Shown one piece after another: positions 11,082 to 21,600 of a DNA stretch of 64,000 bases; the first letter of the stretch is position 1, and the number at the start of each line of letters is the position of its first letter. Source of the DNA: Chlorella sorokiniana. Its lineage: Eukaryota > Chlorophyta > Trebouxiophyceae > Chlorellales > Chlorellaceae. The stretch lies in NCBI GenBank assembly GCA_025917655.1, contig CP084619.1, forward strand, positions 2,275,001 to 2,339,000, in the 5' to 3' direction. Made by a program: the position numbers and the translations under genes. The notes beneath the pieces are model-generated. The model ran no database searches. It was not told where the DNA came from and was given only the letters and a program-made list of their open reading frames with translations.

Positions 11082-12696
11082 CTACGCTTGCGGCTGCTGG
11101 CCCTGCTGCGCTGGCTGGGCGGCGGCTGGGGCGGCCGCCGCCGGCTCCTGGGCATCCATGGGCACGATGGAGGTGTTGATGACGTGCTTGCTGCTGCGCC
11201 CAGGCTGCGCGGGTTGCGGTTCACCGCCGTCTGCAGCCGCGTGTAGACCGCCTCCGGCGACATCCCCTCCACCAGCAGCACCTTGTGCCGCGTGTCCTCG
11301 CCGCGCTTCAGCGACAGCTGGCCCAGGCGCACGCCTGCGGGGGGCGGCGGGGCGGACAGGTGGCGGGTGGCCCAGGGGGGTGGGGGAGGCGAATGATCCC
11401 GCGTGCGGCAGCGCGGCACGTTGCATCGCACGGCAGGCGGGCTGAAGGAGCGGCAGCGGGCGCAGCGCACCCAGCACGCCCCGCAGCATTTCCAGCAGCT
11501 CCTCGTTGGCGTGGCCCGAGTTGATGCCGGCCTTGATCTGCAGCCAGGAGTGGAACGAGGGGCAGGGAGTTGGAGGAACGCCTGGGAAGCCGTCCGCACG
11601 GCTGACCAGGCCTCCTGTCTGTGTCTGAGTGACTGCCACCCAGCCCGCTCCTTCCCCCGCACCCCACACCCCATTGCACGTTGCTGCTCCCACTGTGCCC
11701 TCTCCCAGCCCTTCCCCCGGCCCTCACCTGCACCCGCACAAAGTCCGCAGTGACCTTAAGCACCAGCGCGCTTGCCGCGGTCGTCCACCTCCAGCGCTGC
11801 CTGCGTGGCCTTGCCCACGCGCAGGATGCAGGGCGGCACCGGCGGCTTGCCCTCCCCCAGCCCCGACTCGTCGGCGGTGTACGTGGTGAGGGCGTCATCC
11901 AGGATGTACAGGTACCTGCGGGACATGCAGTACATCAGCGGTACAGTGCCGATGGTTGCTGTGCAGGCCAGCAGCACACGCCACCCCCAGGCGCACAGCT
12001 GCAAGGGTGGACGGCGATGGCGGCGAGGCACTCCTCTGGGTCATCCCGTGAGCATGCAGCGCCGGGGCCGGGCAGCGCGGCGCGGCGCGGCCGGCACAAG
12101 CAGCTGGAATGGGGGACAGCGCCACGCACCTGCCCTCTGGCTCTGTGCGGTATGCCACCGGCAGCTTGCCCACGTTCAGGCGCAGTTGCCGCTCCACGTT
12201 GCCATTCCTGTGGGAGCGAACAACAGGGGCTCTGCTGAGCACACCATTCAGCTTCAAGCGCTCCCGCAGCCTGTGGGCATAGCCGACACCCCGAGGGTGC
12301 GGACAAACAGCGCATGTGCTGCCCCCCGCCCAAAGCTCACTTGCGGCGCAGCAGCTTGGCGCCGCCATCCTGCGTGTACAGCTTGACGAGGTGCTGCTGT
12401 GTGTCCAGAACGAGCGAGTGGTCGGTGCCGCGGCGAGGCGCGCGGCTCAGGTTGCAGTCTGTGGTCAGCGCATGCTTGCCGCTGTACTTGCAGTAGTAAA
12501 CATACAGCGGCTTGTCCCCCACGACCGGGCCCACATCCTCTGACGAGTACCTGCAAGCAGTGGTGGTGAACGGCGGCTGGTAGCGGCGGGGTGCAGGCGC
12601 CCACTGCAGCCGCGTCTGCGCGCAACCCAAATCGACGGATCCCAGAGAGTCGTATGAGTCGGTAGCTCACGTCAAAGTTGTGCGTCTGGGCGGCAT
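11082..12696 (-). CDS. STEEP1/CXorf56-like protein with C-terminal DUF167 domain
   Basis: Six exons on the minus strand: 12696-12671, 12550-12341, 12207-12130, 11915 to about 11748, 11537-11471 and 11334-11082. The N-terminal half matches the STEEP1 (CXorf56) family: MPPRRTTLTYSSEDVGPVVG, then KPLYVYYC, LTTDCNLSRAPRR, ERQLRLNVGKLPVAYR and YILDDALTTY. The C-terminal part is a DUF167 (YggU-like) fold: LVLKVTADFVRVQIKAGINS and RLGQLSLKRGEDTRHKVLL. The same order occurs in plant UPF0235 proteins such as Arabidopsis At5g63440. Animal STEEP1 aids STING exit from the ER, but no such role is known here. Two frame breaks are needed: one between the two domains near 11770 (AAGCGCGC) and one near 11195 before a tail ending PAQQGQQPQA. 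The family call is firm; exact exons at the breaks are not. Confidence 0.88.
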
Positions 12697-13032
12697 GGTC
12701 GCTGCCTGCAGACGAGCCGCGTGCCTCCTTCCTAGCTTGTTTCAGTTTACGCCAGCACACAAGTGTGTCCACCGCGATCAAAGACTGCCCCCTTCAATAG
12801 TGCGCCGGGCGGCAGGAATCACAAGCTGGGAGGCTGACGGGCCGCTGCAGCGGGCAAAGAAAGATGTCGCAGGGACGATCTCAACAGCTCGAGGGAAAGA
12901 GATTCCCCGCAAGCGTCCTGGCGCCCCAAAAGTGCCACCCGCTGCCAGGGCGCGCCAGGCGGACCGCGGCCCCACCCTGCTGCCCTTGCGGGCTGCATGT
13001 TGTCTCGTCCTTGGCCTGTTCGCCTCACCAGG
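12697..13032. promoter_or_regulatory. Divergent promoter region STEEP1-like / small secreted protein
   Basis: A 336-bp spacer between head-to-head start codons at 12696 (-) and 13033 (+). No defined core element was recognised; the call is from layout. Confidence 0.4.
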
Positions 13033-13511
13033 ATGGCTTGCAGGTCTGCCCTCTGCATGTTGATTGTGTTGATTGTTGGCCAGGCAGCAATGGCCAGGAG
13101 GCTGGCGCAGGCAGCTCCAGGTGAGCGCGCGGAGGCACAGCCATGCAGCACACCAAGAGTTTGATCCAGCCCAGAGCCCTTGAGGGATGAGGAACTGCTT
13201 GGACTGATCTTGGAGAGACCAAGCTCGTAGTGGCTCCTACTCTCCTTTCATTTGCCCCAACGCAGCGCAAGAAGGCCCGCAGCCTGTGATTGACATCTTT
13301 GGAGATAGCCTGTCCAAGGCACTGGACGACCTGGCTATGACCACGACGGGTAGGTGTACCCACTGCAGCTATGCCCAAATCGTCTTGTTGTTGCCGTGTC
13401 TGATGATCCTGTGAGACCCACCCGTCTCTTGCAGATGCCAGCACCCAAGGCATCCAGGAGGCGGTGAACGAAGCAATCAGGAGTGTGGCAGCCAGCCAGG
13501 CCAGTGGCTAG
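13033..13511 (+). CDS. Small secreted or membrane-anchored protein, unknown
   Basis: Three exons, 13033-13120, 13266-13349 and 13435-13511, join with consistent phase into about 82 residues. The first exon codes a classic signal peptide or signal anchor: MACRSALCMLIVLIVGQAAM followed by Ala-rich residues. The mature part is acidic, with DIFGDSLSKALDDLAM and GIQEAVNEAIRSVAAS, which look like two amphipathic helices; it has no cysteines. A longer start at ATG 12999 (MLSRPWPVRLTR) is possible in the same frame. No family was recognised. The good splice signals and intact frame argue for a real gene. The product could be secreted, lumenal or a small membrane subunit. Confidence 0.6.
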
Positions 13512-13559
13512 CTTCCTGGCGGCACAGGGATGCCGGCGGCACTGCCGTTGTGCTGCAGC

Positions 13560-13564
13560 TTACA
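13560..13564 (-). promoter_or_regulatory. Possible TGTAA polyadenylation signal for FdC2
   Basis: TTACA on the plus strand, i.e. TGTAA in the sense of the ferredoxin gene, about 306 nt past its stop. Confidence 0.3.
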
Positions 13565-13869
13565 TCAATTATTGGTGATGTGTCAAGGGTGGCTGCTGCA
13601 CAGATGCTGCAGCTGGCAGCCAAGGAAAGAGCTTTGCAAAAGGGAGCTCGGCAAGGAGTTGTGAGACTATGGAACAAGGGATACACAGAGGCGAGTAGAA
13701 GCCTGAGCGTGGTGGCAGAATAGTTAATGACAGGGGGCCTGTCATGAGGCAGCTGAAAAAAGATTCAGGCATAGGCAGCGCCAAGAACAATGAAAGGTTG
13801 GGTGTGAGGGGCCGGCCTGCGGGCCACAACCCAACACTGCGGGATTGGGGACCCCAGCTTTGGGAATGG

Positions 13870-14554
13870 TCATGCGGTGATGTTCATGATGGCATCCACC
13901 AGCTCCTCCTGCAACAAGGCGAGCTCAGGGAGGGCGTTGTGTCCTCGCATGTGTTGTCCTGTTCCAGCTCAGTGGCAGGTGGCCGCAGCAGCGCCGCTGC
14001 ATGCTCACCTCTGGGATGACCCCGCGCTGCAATCCTCGGTGGGGTAGGCTACGCACATGAGGGCGTACCCCTGCGCCTGGCTCTCCTCGCTTATCATGCC
14101 GCCCGGCTGCTCCACCCTGCCCGACTCGATCTTGGCAGAGCAGCGCCTGCGAGCGCGGCACAGGAACCTTTAAGCCAGCTGAGCAGCCTGCCCGGTGAAA
14201 CGCGCTGCTTGAAGCGCAGGCCCCAAGCGATGCACATGCTTGCGACAATGAGCGTGGCTGCCTCATCTGCAGCCGCTCACAGGCACACGCCCATCTTGCA
14301 GTCGTAGGGCATGTCCAGACCCTCATCCAGCGCAACCTCCAGGATGTTCTGGTCCTCAGACACCTCCAGTATGTGCAGTTTGCCGTCGAGGTCGCGCAGC
14401 TCCACCTTGGCGTGCGCTGCTACAGAGCGCCGCCGCCGCCGCTGCTGGGCCGCAGCCGCCACCTGGGGGCGGGCGCCCTCAGCTGCACCCGGGGCGCAGT
14501 GGATGGGCCTGCCCGAGCCGGGCAGGCCGCCGAGTTCTGCAAGACTGCCTGCAT
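13870..14554 (-). CDS. Plastid ferredoxin C2 (FdC2)-like [2Fe-2S] protein
   Basis: A plant-type [2Fe-2S] ferredoxin of the FdC2 class, expected in the chloroplast stroma; FdC2 is linked to photosynthetic electron transfer and chloroplast development in plants. Exons: 14554-14281, 14146-14009, 13908-13870. Seen: KVELRDLDGKLHILEVSEDQ, the cluster loop PYDCKMGVCLRC (Cys-x4-Cys-x2-Cys), the fourth ligand in GYALMCVAYP, and the C-terminus IPE|EELVDAIMNITA, which is FdC2-like rather than the usual photosynthetic ferredoxin. Two frame problems: the transit-peptide frame (MQAVLQNSAACPARAG from ATG 14554) differs from the mature frame across a GGC-rich run near 14430, and the last conserved block (RGVIPE) is one base out of frame after YPTEDC near 14035. 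Both look like base-level errors, but a decayed gene is possible. Confidence 0.83.
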
Positions 14555-14818
14555 GGTGTGCGCTTCTGGTTGGGGGAAGTTCCCGACGAGCAGGGAAAGC
14601 TGGAGCGTTCAAAAGTATTTTCCCTGATTTGTTTTGAGTAATTGCCGTCCTGAACGCAGCGAATGGCGCATGGCAGGCTCAGCCTCATCCCATGCCTAGC
14701 CTGAAATGCTCGTGCGCCGCAGCACGCATTTGACTGTGTCGAAGCGCGCTGCTGAGGGACCCTGGATTCTGGCTACATTGTCATCACATTTCGGGCTAGA
14801 ACAGTGTGCGGTATAACA

Positions 14819-17800
14819 ATGGGACCCGGTCCACGAGCAGGGTTTCTCGTGCGGGCGATAATCCTCTCCCTGGCTTATCCTGCATGTGAGCTATAGAGCA
14901 AATTCAGGAAAGCGCTCAGCAGGTCCGAGGAAGCCAAGCTCGATCGAAGACTGGCCGCTGCACCCTTTGCAGGCGCTTTGAGTGATGACATCCACAAAAC
15001 AAGAGGTCTCGAAGCGGGTTGCACTGCAGGCGGCCGCTTGCAGCTCGGTTTCGCTGCTACAGGCCTCCTGGCTGGAAGCGGCGGTGCACAGTGGGCGGTC
15101 CCCAGCGATGTGAGTCCTGCGTGCAAAGCACCCAGGTGTTCACTTTGGAGTAACTGACTGTGTGGTTGCGCAGTTTGCGATGGCTGGCACGGACCTGGTG
15201 CAGTCAGGCCTGGGCGCGGGGATTGGCACAAATCCTGGCAGCTGTGCTTGGAGGCCCCCAGAGGGCGTTTTCCTTCACCCTGCTCTTCAGCAGCCTGCAG
15301 CTGCCATCGGGCAGCGCCCTTCGCCTTTGCACCAGGCCAGCAGGCGTGCCAGAGAGCAGAGGGGAGCATTGCCAGGATGTGGGTGCTGCCCTGGGTGCCA
15401 GCGCTGTGGCGCTGTGTTCAGCACCCACGTGGCAGCGGAGCGGCAGCCCATGCACGGCGCGCCTCTCCTACCTGGCACCGACCCTTCCAGCCGCCCTGCC
15501 CATCATCGCACTGGATGCGATGTTGCTTGGCGTGCAGCCTTTGGGCTGGCAAGCCCCGCCTCTTGCTTCTGACGCGCCTGAGCTCAAGTCCAGCGATCCA
15601 GGCGGCACGCCAGGCAGCCGGGAGGCTGCCCTGGCTGCTGTGCTTGCCCAAGTACGTGGCAGCTCGGATGCCGCCTGCCCATATGCCGATGTCGCCTGCG
15701 CCGGCGTCAGCTGGCGGGATGCTGCGGATGCTGTGGTGCTGCTGTTGCTGGCCAGCCGTGCCGGAGGCCGCTTCTGCACGGGTGCGGCGTGCTGGCCAGA
15801 CCGTGGCGCAAGTGGCTGTGCTCCCCACCCCACCCCCATCCCACCCACCCCACCCCCTCAACCCTCCATGGCAGACATCAGGCGCTTGTGCTTCTGGCCT
15901 GCAGGCACCCTCATTAACACAGAGCACTTGGCCCCCGCCGCCGATGCCAACCGTGCGCGTGATTCTGCTTTCATACTGACTGCCAACCACTGCCGCGGCT
16001 TTGACACGGACGCCGACGCCGCCACCTTCTACTCTGCGGTGTTTGGCTACCAGCAGCAGGGTGCGCCGCCGCCGATAGCCCGGGCGCTAGCCAGGAGGCC
16101 TCTCCCGTCAAGCAGCTGGTGGGGCTGCGCGTGGCGTGGCAGGATGAGGCCAGCGACGTGATGCTGCTGGGCATCGATGGCGCCATCCCGGATGGTGCGG
16201 CTCACGCAGCTTTCACGGACGCTGATTCCACCAGATGAAAGGCAGCAAGGCACCGCATAATTGCACACCTGCTCCTTGCATGTCCCGCTCCTTGCTCCAG
16301 AGTTTGGCGCCTACTACCTCGGCTGGAATGCCAGCGGCTGGGCGCCCGCCGAAGCCGCTGCGCACGCAGCGCTCAGCCACCCGCGTGGGGATGTGAAGAA
16401 GCTGTCCCTCAGCAGCGAAGGCTTGCGCCTCGCGCGCTTCTCCTTTGACAGCGACGGCTGGGGCGCGGGGGCTGGCAGCGCAAGGGGCCCCAAGACGCAC
16501 TACCAGGCACGCATCAGGATGCTGGTGCCAGCTCAGCCGCGCACGCATGCGCCCGGCGTCCACAACTGCAGACCTGTCTTGCCCTCGGGTGCGCAGGTGC
16601 GCTGGACGGCGGGCGGCACCGATGCCGGCTCCTCGGGCGCGCCGCTGCTGGGCGCCAGCCAGCAGCAGGTGCTGGGCGTGCTGACGGGTGGGGAGGCCGC
16701 CACCTGCCGCAACACAGACTACTTTGGCTCCCTGTTCGCGGTGAGAGCGCGCCGCCCCTGCACTCGTTGTGCTGCTCGCTCTTCATTCACCGGTGAACAG
16801 CATCGTGCCTGACGTTGCGTGCGCCAAGCGTCAAGCGGCCCTGCAGGCCTGGCAAAACGGTCTTTGGACCGTGCTGTCGCCATCTGGCAGGGATGCGGTT
16901 ACGGCTATGCCTGGCAGGCGCCCGCAGGGGAGCCAGCAGGGCCTGGTGGTGACGCCCAGTGCGGTGGCCGTACAGCCGGGCAGTAGCAGCAGCAGCGCTG
17001 AGCTGTCGGTGAGGCTGTCGGCCTCGCCGCCCGCTGGACAGCAGCTGCTGGCGACGTGCGCTTTGAGGCCAACGGATGCGCAGGAGGGTGCCCTTCTGAG
17101 CCAGCTCGACGTCAGCCCTCATCAGCTGGTCTTCAACAGCAGCAACTGGGCAGAGGAACAGGCTGTGGTGGTGAGGGCCCGCAACAACGCCAGCTGGCCG
17201 GTCGACCTGCTGCTGTTTGACCTTGTTCTGGACGTTGGCGGCGGCAGCACCGACGGCACCGGCGGCTGGCAGGTGTCTGTTCCTGGGAGCCTGGATGCTG
17301 GCAACGCCAGCACGGGCAGCAGCCCTGAGCAGCCGTTCCTCGTCTCCGGAACCGAGGGTTTGGACTATGCAGCTGATGGCACCATCAGTGCACCACAGCC
17401 GGCCGCCCAGCTGGTTCGTGAGGTGCAGCCAGGGCAGCAACTGAGCAGCCTTGCCAGCGGCCATGCCGCTGCGCACTTCTTCAACCTGTCAAGCAGCCTC
17501 ACGGTTAGCTTGAACGTGTCTGCTTGCAGCCCCGACGCACCGCTGCAGGTTGTGCTGTTTGACAACGACACGGCGGCCTGGTGAGGCGCACGTGGGGCCG
17601 GTGTCGTGCGCTGCCCTCCGCACCTCGCCCACCCCTTCCAAGCGCGCCGGTGCTGCTGTCGTGGTGCTGCGCAGAACGCGGCGAGCAGCCACAATGCTGC
17701 CCCTGCTCCAACTCCTTGCAGGCTGAGCAATGCGCCCTGCTCCAGCGCCAGCGGCAGTGCCCCCCGCCAAGCAGCGGGCACACCCCCACATGCCTGCCTG

Positions 17801-18073
17801 TCAACAAGCGCCGGCTCAGCTGGGGGCTGCAGCGGCATGCAAGGGGTCCTGCTCCCTGGCCTGGACACCCGCCCGCCCTACACCTTGGCGGTGCTGCCAC
17901 TGCCGCCCACCGTGCCTGCAGCCGAGCCGGTGCTGTCTGCAGTGGGGCAGCTTCCAGGATGCAGTGGAGGCGGTGGCAGTAGTCCATGCACGTCTCCTGG
18001 CGCTGTGCGGTACGAGATTCATGTGACCGCACGCCAGCTGGAAGCCGTGTTCACAGCCGACCCAGGCCACTGA
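14819..18073 (+). CDS. Secreted lysyl-endopeptidase-like serine protease with C-terminal beta modules
   Basis: A trypsin-fold (S1) protease of the Lys-C/Achromobacter protease I type, probably secreted. Exon 1 (14819-14885) encodes a signal peptide (MGPGPRAGFLVRAIILSLAY). A pro/N-terminal part has FSFTLLFSSLQLPSG. The triad is visible: His in LTANHCRGF (about 15980), Asp in ASDVMLLGID (about 16160), Ser in GGTDAGSSGAPLL (about 16640), followed by VLGVLTGGEAATC. The block ALSHPRGDVKKLS is typical of Lys-C enzymes. After the protease domain comes DVSPHQLVFNSSNWAEEQAV (about 17110), resembling the beta-sandwich repeats common at the ends of bacterial secreted proteins, then a Ser/Gly-rich tail ending at 18073. 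A frame break near 16083 (CCCGGG) interrupts the domain between His and Asp. Exons between 14886 and 15500 are tentative. Bacterial origin is possible. Confidence 0.85.
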
Positions 18074-18175
18074 CCTTTGTCGCCACGTGCTGCATGGGCG
18101 CACAGCCCGCCCTGTGCATGACGCACGTGCCTTGACATCCCCGTAACGCGGCAACCCACCACCACTCCGCCTTGA

Positions 18176-18180
18176 TGTAA
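18176..18180 (+). promoter_or_regulatory. Probable TGTAA polyadenylation signal
   Basis: TGTAA 102 nt after the protease stop codon, in the convergent spacer before GCN1. Confidence 0.5.
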
Positions 18181-18563
18181 GCCCTGGTTTGACGCCAGCA
18201 AGTGCGACTGGTTTGCCCGCCCCGTCACTGCCGCTCCATCCTGAGCAGAGTTTCTGGCAGCTGGGAGGCAGTGACAGGGCCACATCGGCAGCGCAGAGAA
18301 GGGAGCCCTGCCTGCCGAGTAGGGGGACTCAGAGCGAGGGCTGGATGGAACAGCTGAGTGATGGGTGTTGACAATTGGCAGCACGCAGCGACAGGTGGGG
18401 CGCACAGCTGCCGTGCGCTGCGCGACAGCGGGGATTGAGGGATGCAGACAGGCGGGCAAGTCGCGACCAGCGTGAGTGCCCACTGGAGTGCCTGCTGCAA
18501 GGCAGGCCATCGGAGAGACCCGGTGGTGACACGGGTTCCTGTTTCAACGCACAGCGACGCAGC

Positions 18564-18568
18564 TTACA
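18564..18568 (-). promoter_or_regulatory. Probable TGTAA polyadenylation signal of GCN1
   Basis: TTACA on the plus strand reads TGTAA in the GCN1 sense, 93 nt past the GCN1 stop at 18662. Confidence 0.5.
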
Positions 18569-18661
18569 AGGAAGGCACCCCTGCAGCGGGTCGCCAAGTG
18601 CAGGATGGCCGACGGAGGGCCCCGCAGAGCGCCGCCCTGCCAGCGGTGCCTCCTTGCCGCC

Positions 18662-21600
18662 TCACAGCAGCCCGTCGTCCTCCTCCTCCACCGGCAGCTT
18701 GGCCAGCCTGCGCAGGTAACCTTCCTGCAGCAGGGTGCGCGCCAGCGGGCCGCCAGAGGGCACCCAGGCCAGGGCCGCGTCCAGCGAGCGCTCCAGCGCC
18801 AGCACGCGCGCCAGCGAGCGCTCCGCTGCAACCTTGGTGGGGCCCGCGGAGCCCTGCAGGGAGCAATGCAGGGGCGGGGAGGCGCGGATAAAGGCTGGGT
18901 GGGTGTGGACGGGGGTGGATGGCGGGCATGTGGGGAAGCCGATCGCTCAAATGCGATGGCTGGGAGCAGCAAGCGCATGCGCCCGGCACGCTTCCTTTGT
19001 GGGCGGCGAGGCAAGGCATGTGCCCTGCCCCGCAGCCCGGTGGGCGCGGGGCCTGCTTGCCGCTTGGCCATGCAGCGCTGCAGCGCTGCAGCACCGCGCA
19101 CCTGCACGATGGCGCAGATGGAGGGCACCACGTCCTTCCAGTGGGGGGCAGCGCCGCGGGGAGGCCGCCGCCAGCCGCTTGAGCACCGACAGCATGGTGC
19201 GCTGGACCTCTGCGGTGCACAGGGGGCGGCGGGGACAAGGGGAAGCTTCGCTGGCAGACGGTCAACTCCACAGGCGCAGGAGCGCGAATGTGGGTGTGTG
19301 GTGGGTTGAGGTGGCCACAAGCCAGGCAGCACCAGCTGCAGCGCAGCCTGGACGTGCGCAGCATTGCGCAGGGCGGCGCAAGCGGTGCCGCACCCGAGTC
19401 CTGGTCCATGCCCAGCAGCGCCACCACGCTCGACAGCAGCGCCGGCAGCGACGGCGGGGGGCGCCCTCGCCTGCAGGCGCGGGGGCGCGCGGGAGCCGCT
19501 TGCTGCACCCCAGCCACCCAGCTGGAGTTGTGCGTTCGGGCGGAAACGCTGGCCAGCAGCGGCATGACGCAGCGGCTGATGCGGCGCAGTGCGGCAGCGC
19601 AGCCGAGGCGGGGGTTGGGGGTGCGACAACAGGGGCGAGGCAGGGCTGTAAAAGGGGGTGTCTCACCGTCTTCCGCCTGCGCCAGCAGCAGGCGGCCCGC
19701 TGCGCGCGCTGCCACCACCTTGACCTCGGACGAGGGGTCGCGCCCCGCCTTCACAACCGAGTCTGCAGGCAAGCAGTGGCGCCGAGGCAATGTGCGGGTG
19801 GAGGGCGCTTGGGCAGCAGCCAGGCGGCGGCGCACCCGCTTGCTGGCACCGGCTGCCGGCGGGGTTGCCGCCAGCTTCCGTGTGCAAGGGCCCCCGCCCC
19901 TCCAGCGCACCCCCAAGCGCTCACCGACAAAGCGCTGCAGCAGGTCAAGCTCCGCCAGGCGCGCCGCCGCGTGCCGCGCCACCGCCGCCGCCGTCGCCGC
20001 GGAGCCCACCCGCTCCGCCAGCCGCCCGACCCAGGCGACAGCGGCCCCGCCTCCAGCGCCGCCCGCAGCTGCTCAGGGGAGCAGTGCACGGCGTAGGCGC
20101 CGGTGGCCGCCGCAGCGCCCCTCACCCCCTCGTCGTCGCCCCGGCGCGCGGTGACGGCGGCCAGGGCGGCGCCGACCCTGGCAATGGTGTCGGGGTCAGC
20201 CGCTCGCCGGCCGACAGCAGCGCGCCTGCGGGGGCGGCCAATACGCCAGCGATGGGCATGAAGGTGAGGTGTCTCTTCTGTGAGCCCTTGGACCACACTT
20301 ACAAGGAGCGCTGCTGCCGCGGGTGCGCCCCCCCGCCCCCTCACCGTGCAAGGCTGTGAGGTACGCCTCCTGTACCGCCGGCTCCCCGTCTTGGCGCCCG
20401 TGGCCAGGTCTGCAGCCGGGGCAGGGGTGCGGGCAGGGCAGCAGGGATGGCTGGGAGGCAGGCACAGCAGGCACAGCAGGCAAGGGAGGTGGTGCTGGGA
20501 CAGGCCTGCTGGGCAGGCACCCCAATGAATACATCAAAACATACAAAAACGCCGCCGCCGCGGGCCCCCGCTTCCCCCCTCCCCACGCCCACCTGACACC
20601 AGCTGGTCTGCCCTCATGCTCATGCGGGAGAGGTCCCCCAGATTGAGGGCGGCGCGTTGGCGCACCTGCTCACGTGCACGTGCCGGGGGTGGGGGGGATG
20701 TCAAGGCAGGGGCATGGGGCAAAGGGTGGGGACGCAATGAGGCAAGAGGGTAGCAGCGGCAGCAGCAGCAGCCGCAGTGGCTGGGCGGTCAACCGGGCGG
20801 AGCGGGTGGGCCGCACCTCCTTCTGCGGGTCGGACAGGCTCTTGACAAACGTGGTCTGCAGCTGGGGCACAAAGGGCTTCAGCCCCGCGCCCGCCTTGCT
20901 GCAGGGGGCAGGGACGGGGCAGCGGACGGCGCGTGTGGGTTTGAGGGGCCGTGTGGGGGGCCAAAGACAGTGCGAGGGGCGGCTGTGCCGGGGTCAGGGG
21001 CACCCACAAGCCGCCTCCCCTTCCCAGTTGAGCGCATGCACAGGAGTTTACCTATGAGTCTCCGCCCACCCCACACCTCCCTGTCAGACGCACCACCCCG
21101 CCTGCCACCTCTCATGTGTCCACCGCCCTTCTCATATAGACATGCACAGTGTTTCAACCCCCTCCCCACCCACCCACACACACACACACGTACACACACG
21201 CCACCACCACACACAGGCGCACCTGATGAGCAGTCCCAGGGTGCGCAGGATGGCCGCCTTGATCTGCCAGGGAAGCGGTCGCCCATGATGCGGATCAGGG
21301 GGCCCGTGATCTGCACCACAAACGGCCGCAGAGCCTCCTCCCCCGTCGCCTCAACCAGCTCCCCCAGGCCCTCGGCAGCCAGCTCTCGCAGCTCAGCGGA
21401 GGAGCCCTGCAGCGTTGCAGCAGAGGAAAGGAAAAAGGAGACAAGGGCAGACTGTTGTGAGCGGACGGGGGGGGCAGCATGCGGCGATGGAGTGCAATGC
21501 GGAAGGGGCCAGCCCTGGATTGGACGCCGCCGCAGAGGATCAGCGGCAGCAGCTGGTCAGACGCGGCGATATGCCGCCCTCCCTGCAGTTGCTGGCTGCA

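Noticed and set aside
11175-11200. A 20-nt GTGAAC...GCAG micro-intron joining the STEEP1-like tail
   Set aside because: It restores the frame, but 20 nt is far below the size of any other intron here; a base error is simpler.
16770-17583. Separate gene from the frame beginning MLLALHSPVNS
   Set aside because: That start lies in intron sequence; the frame joins in phase to the protease exon ending FGSLFAV, so it is the protease C-terminal part.
18735-20096. 453-codon plus-strand open frame
   Set aside because: It is antisense to GCN1 exons and introns; composition is Arg/Ala/Gly low complexity, typical of the reverse frame of GC-rich coding DNA.
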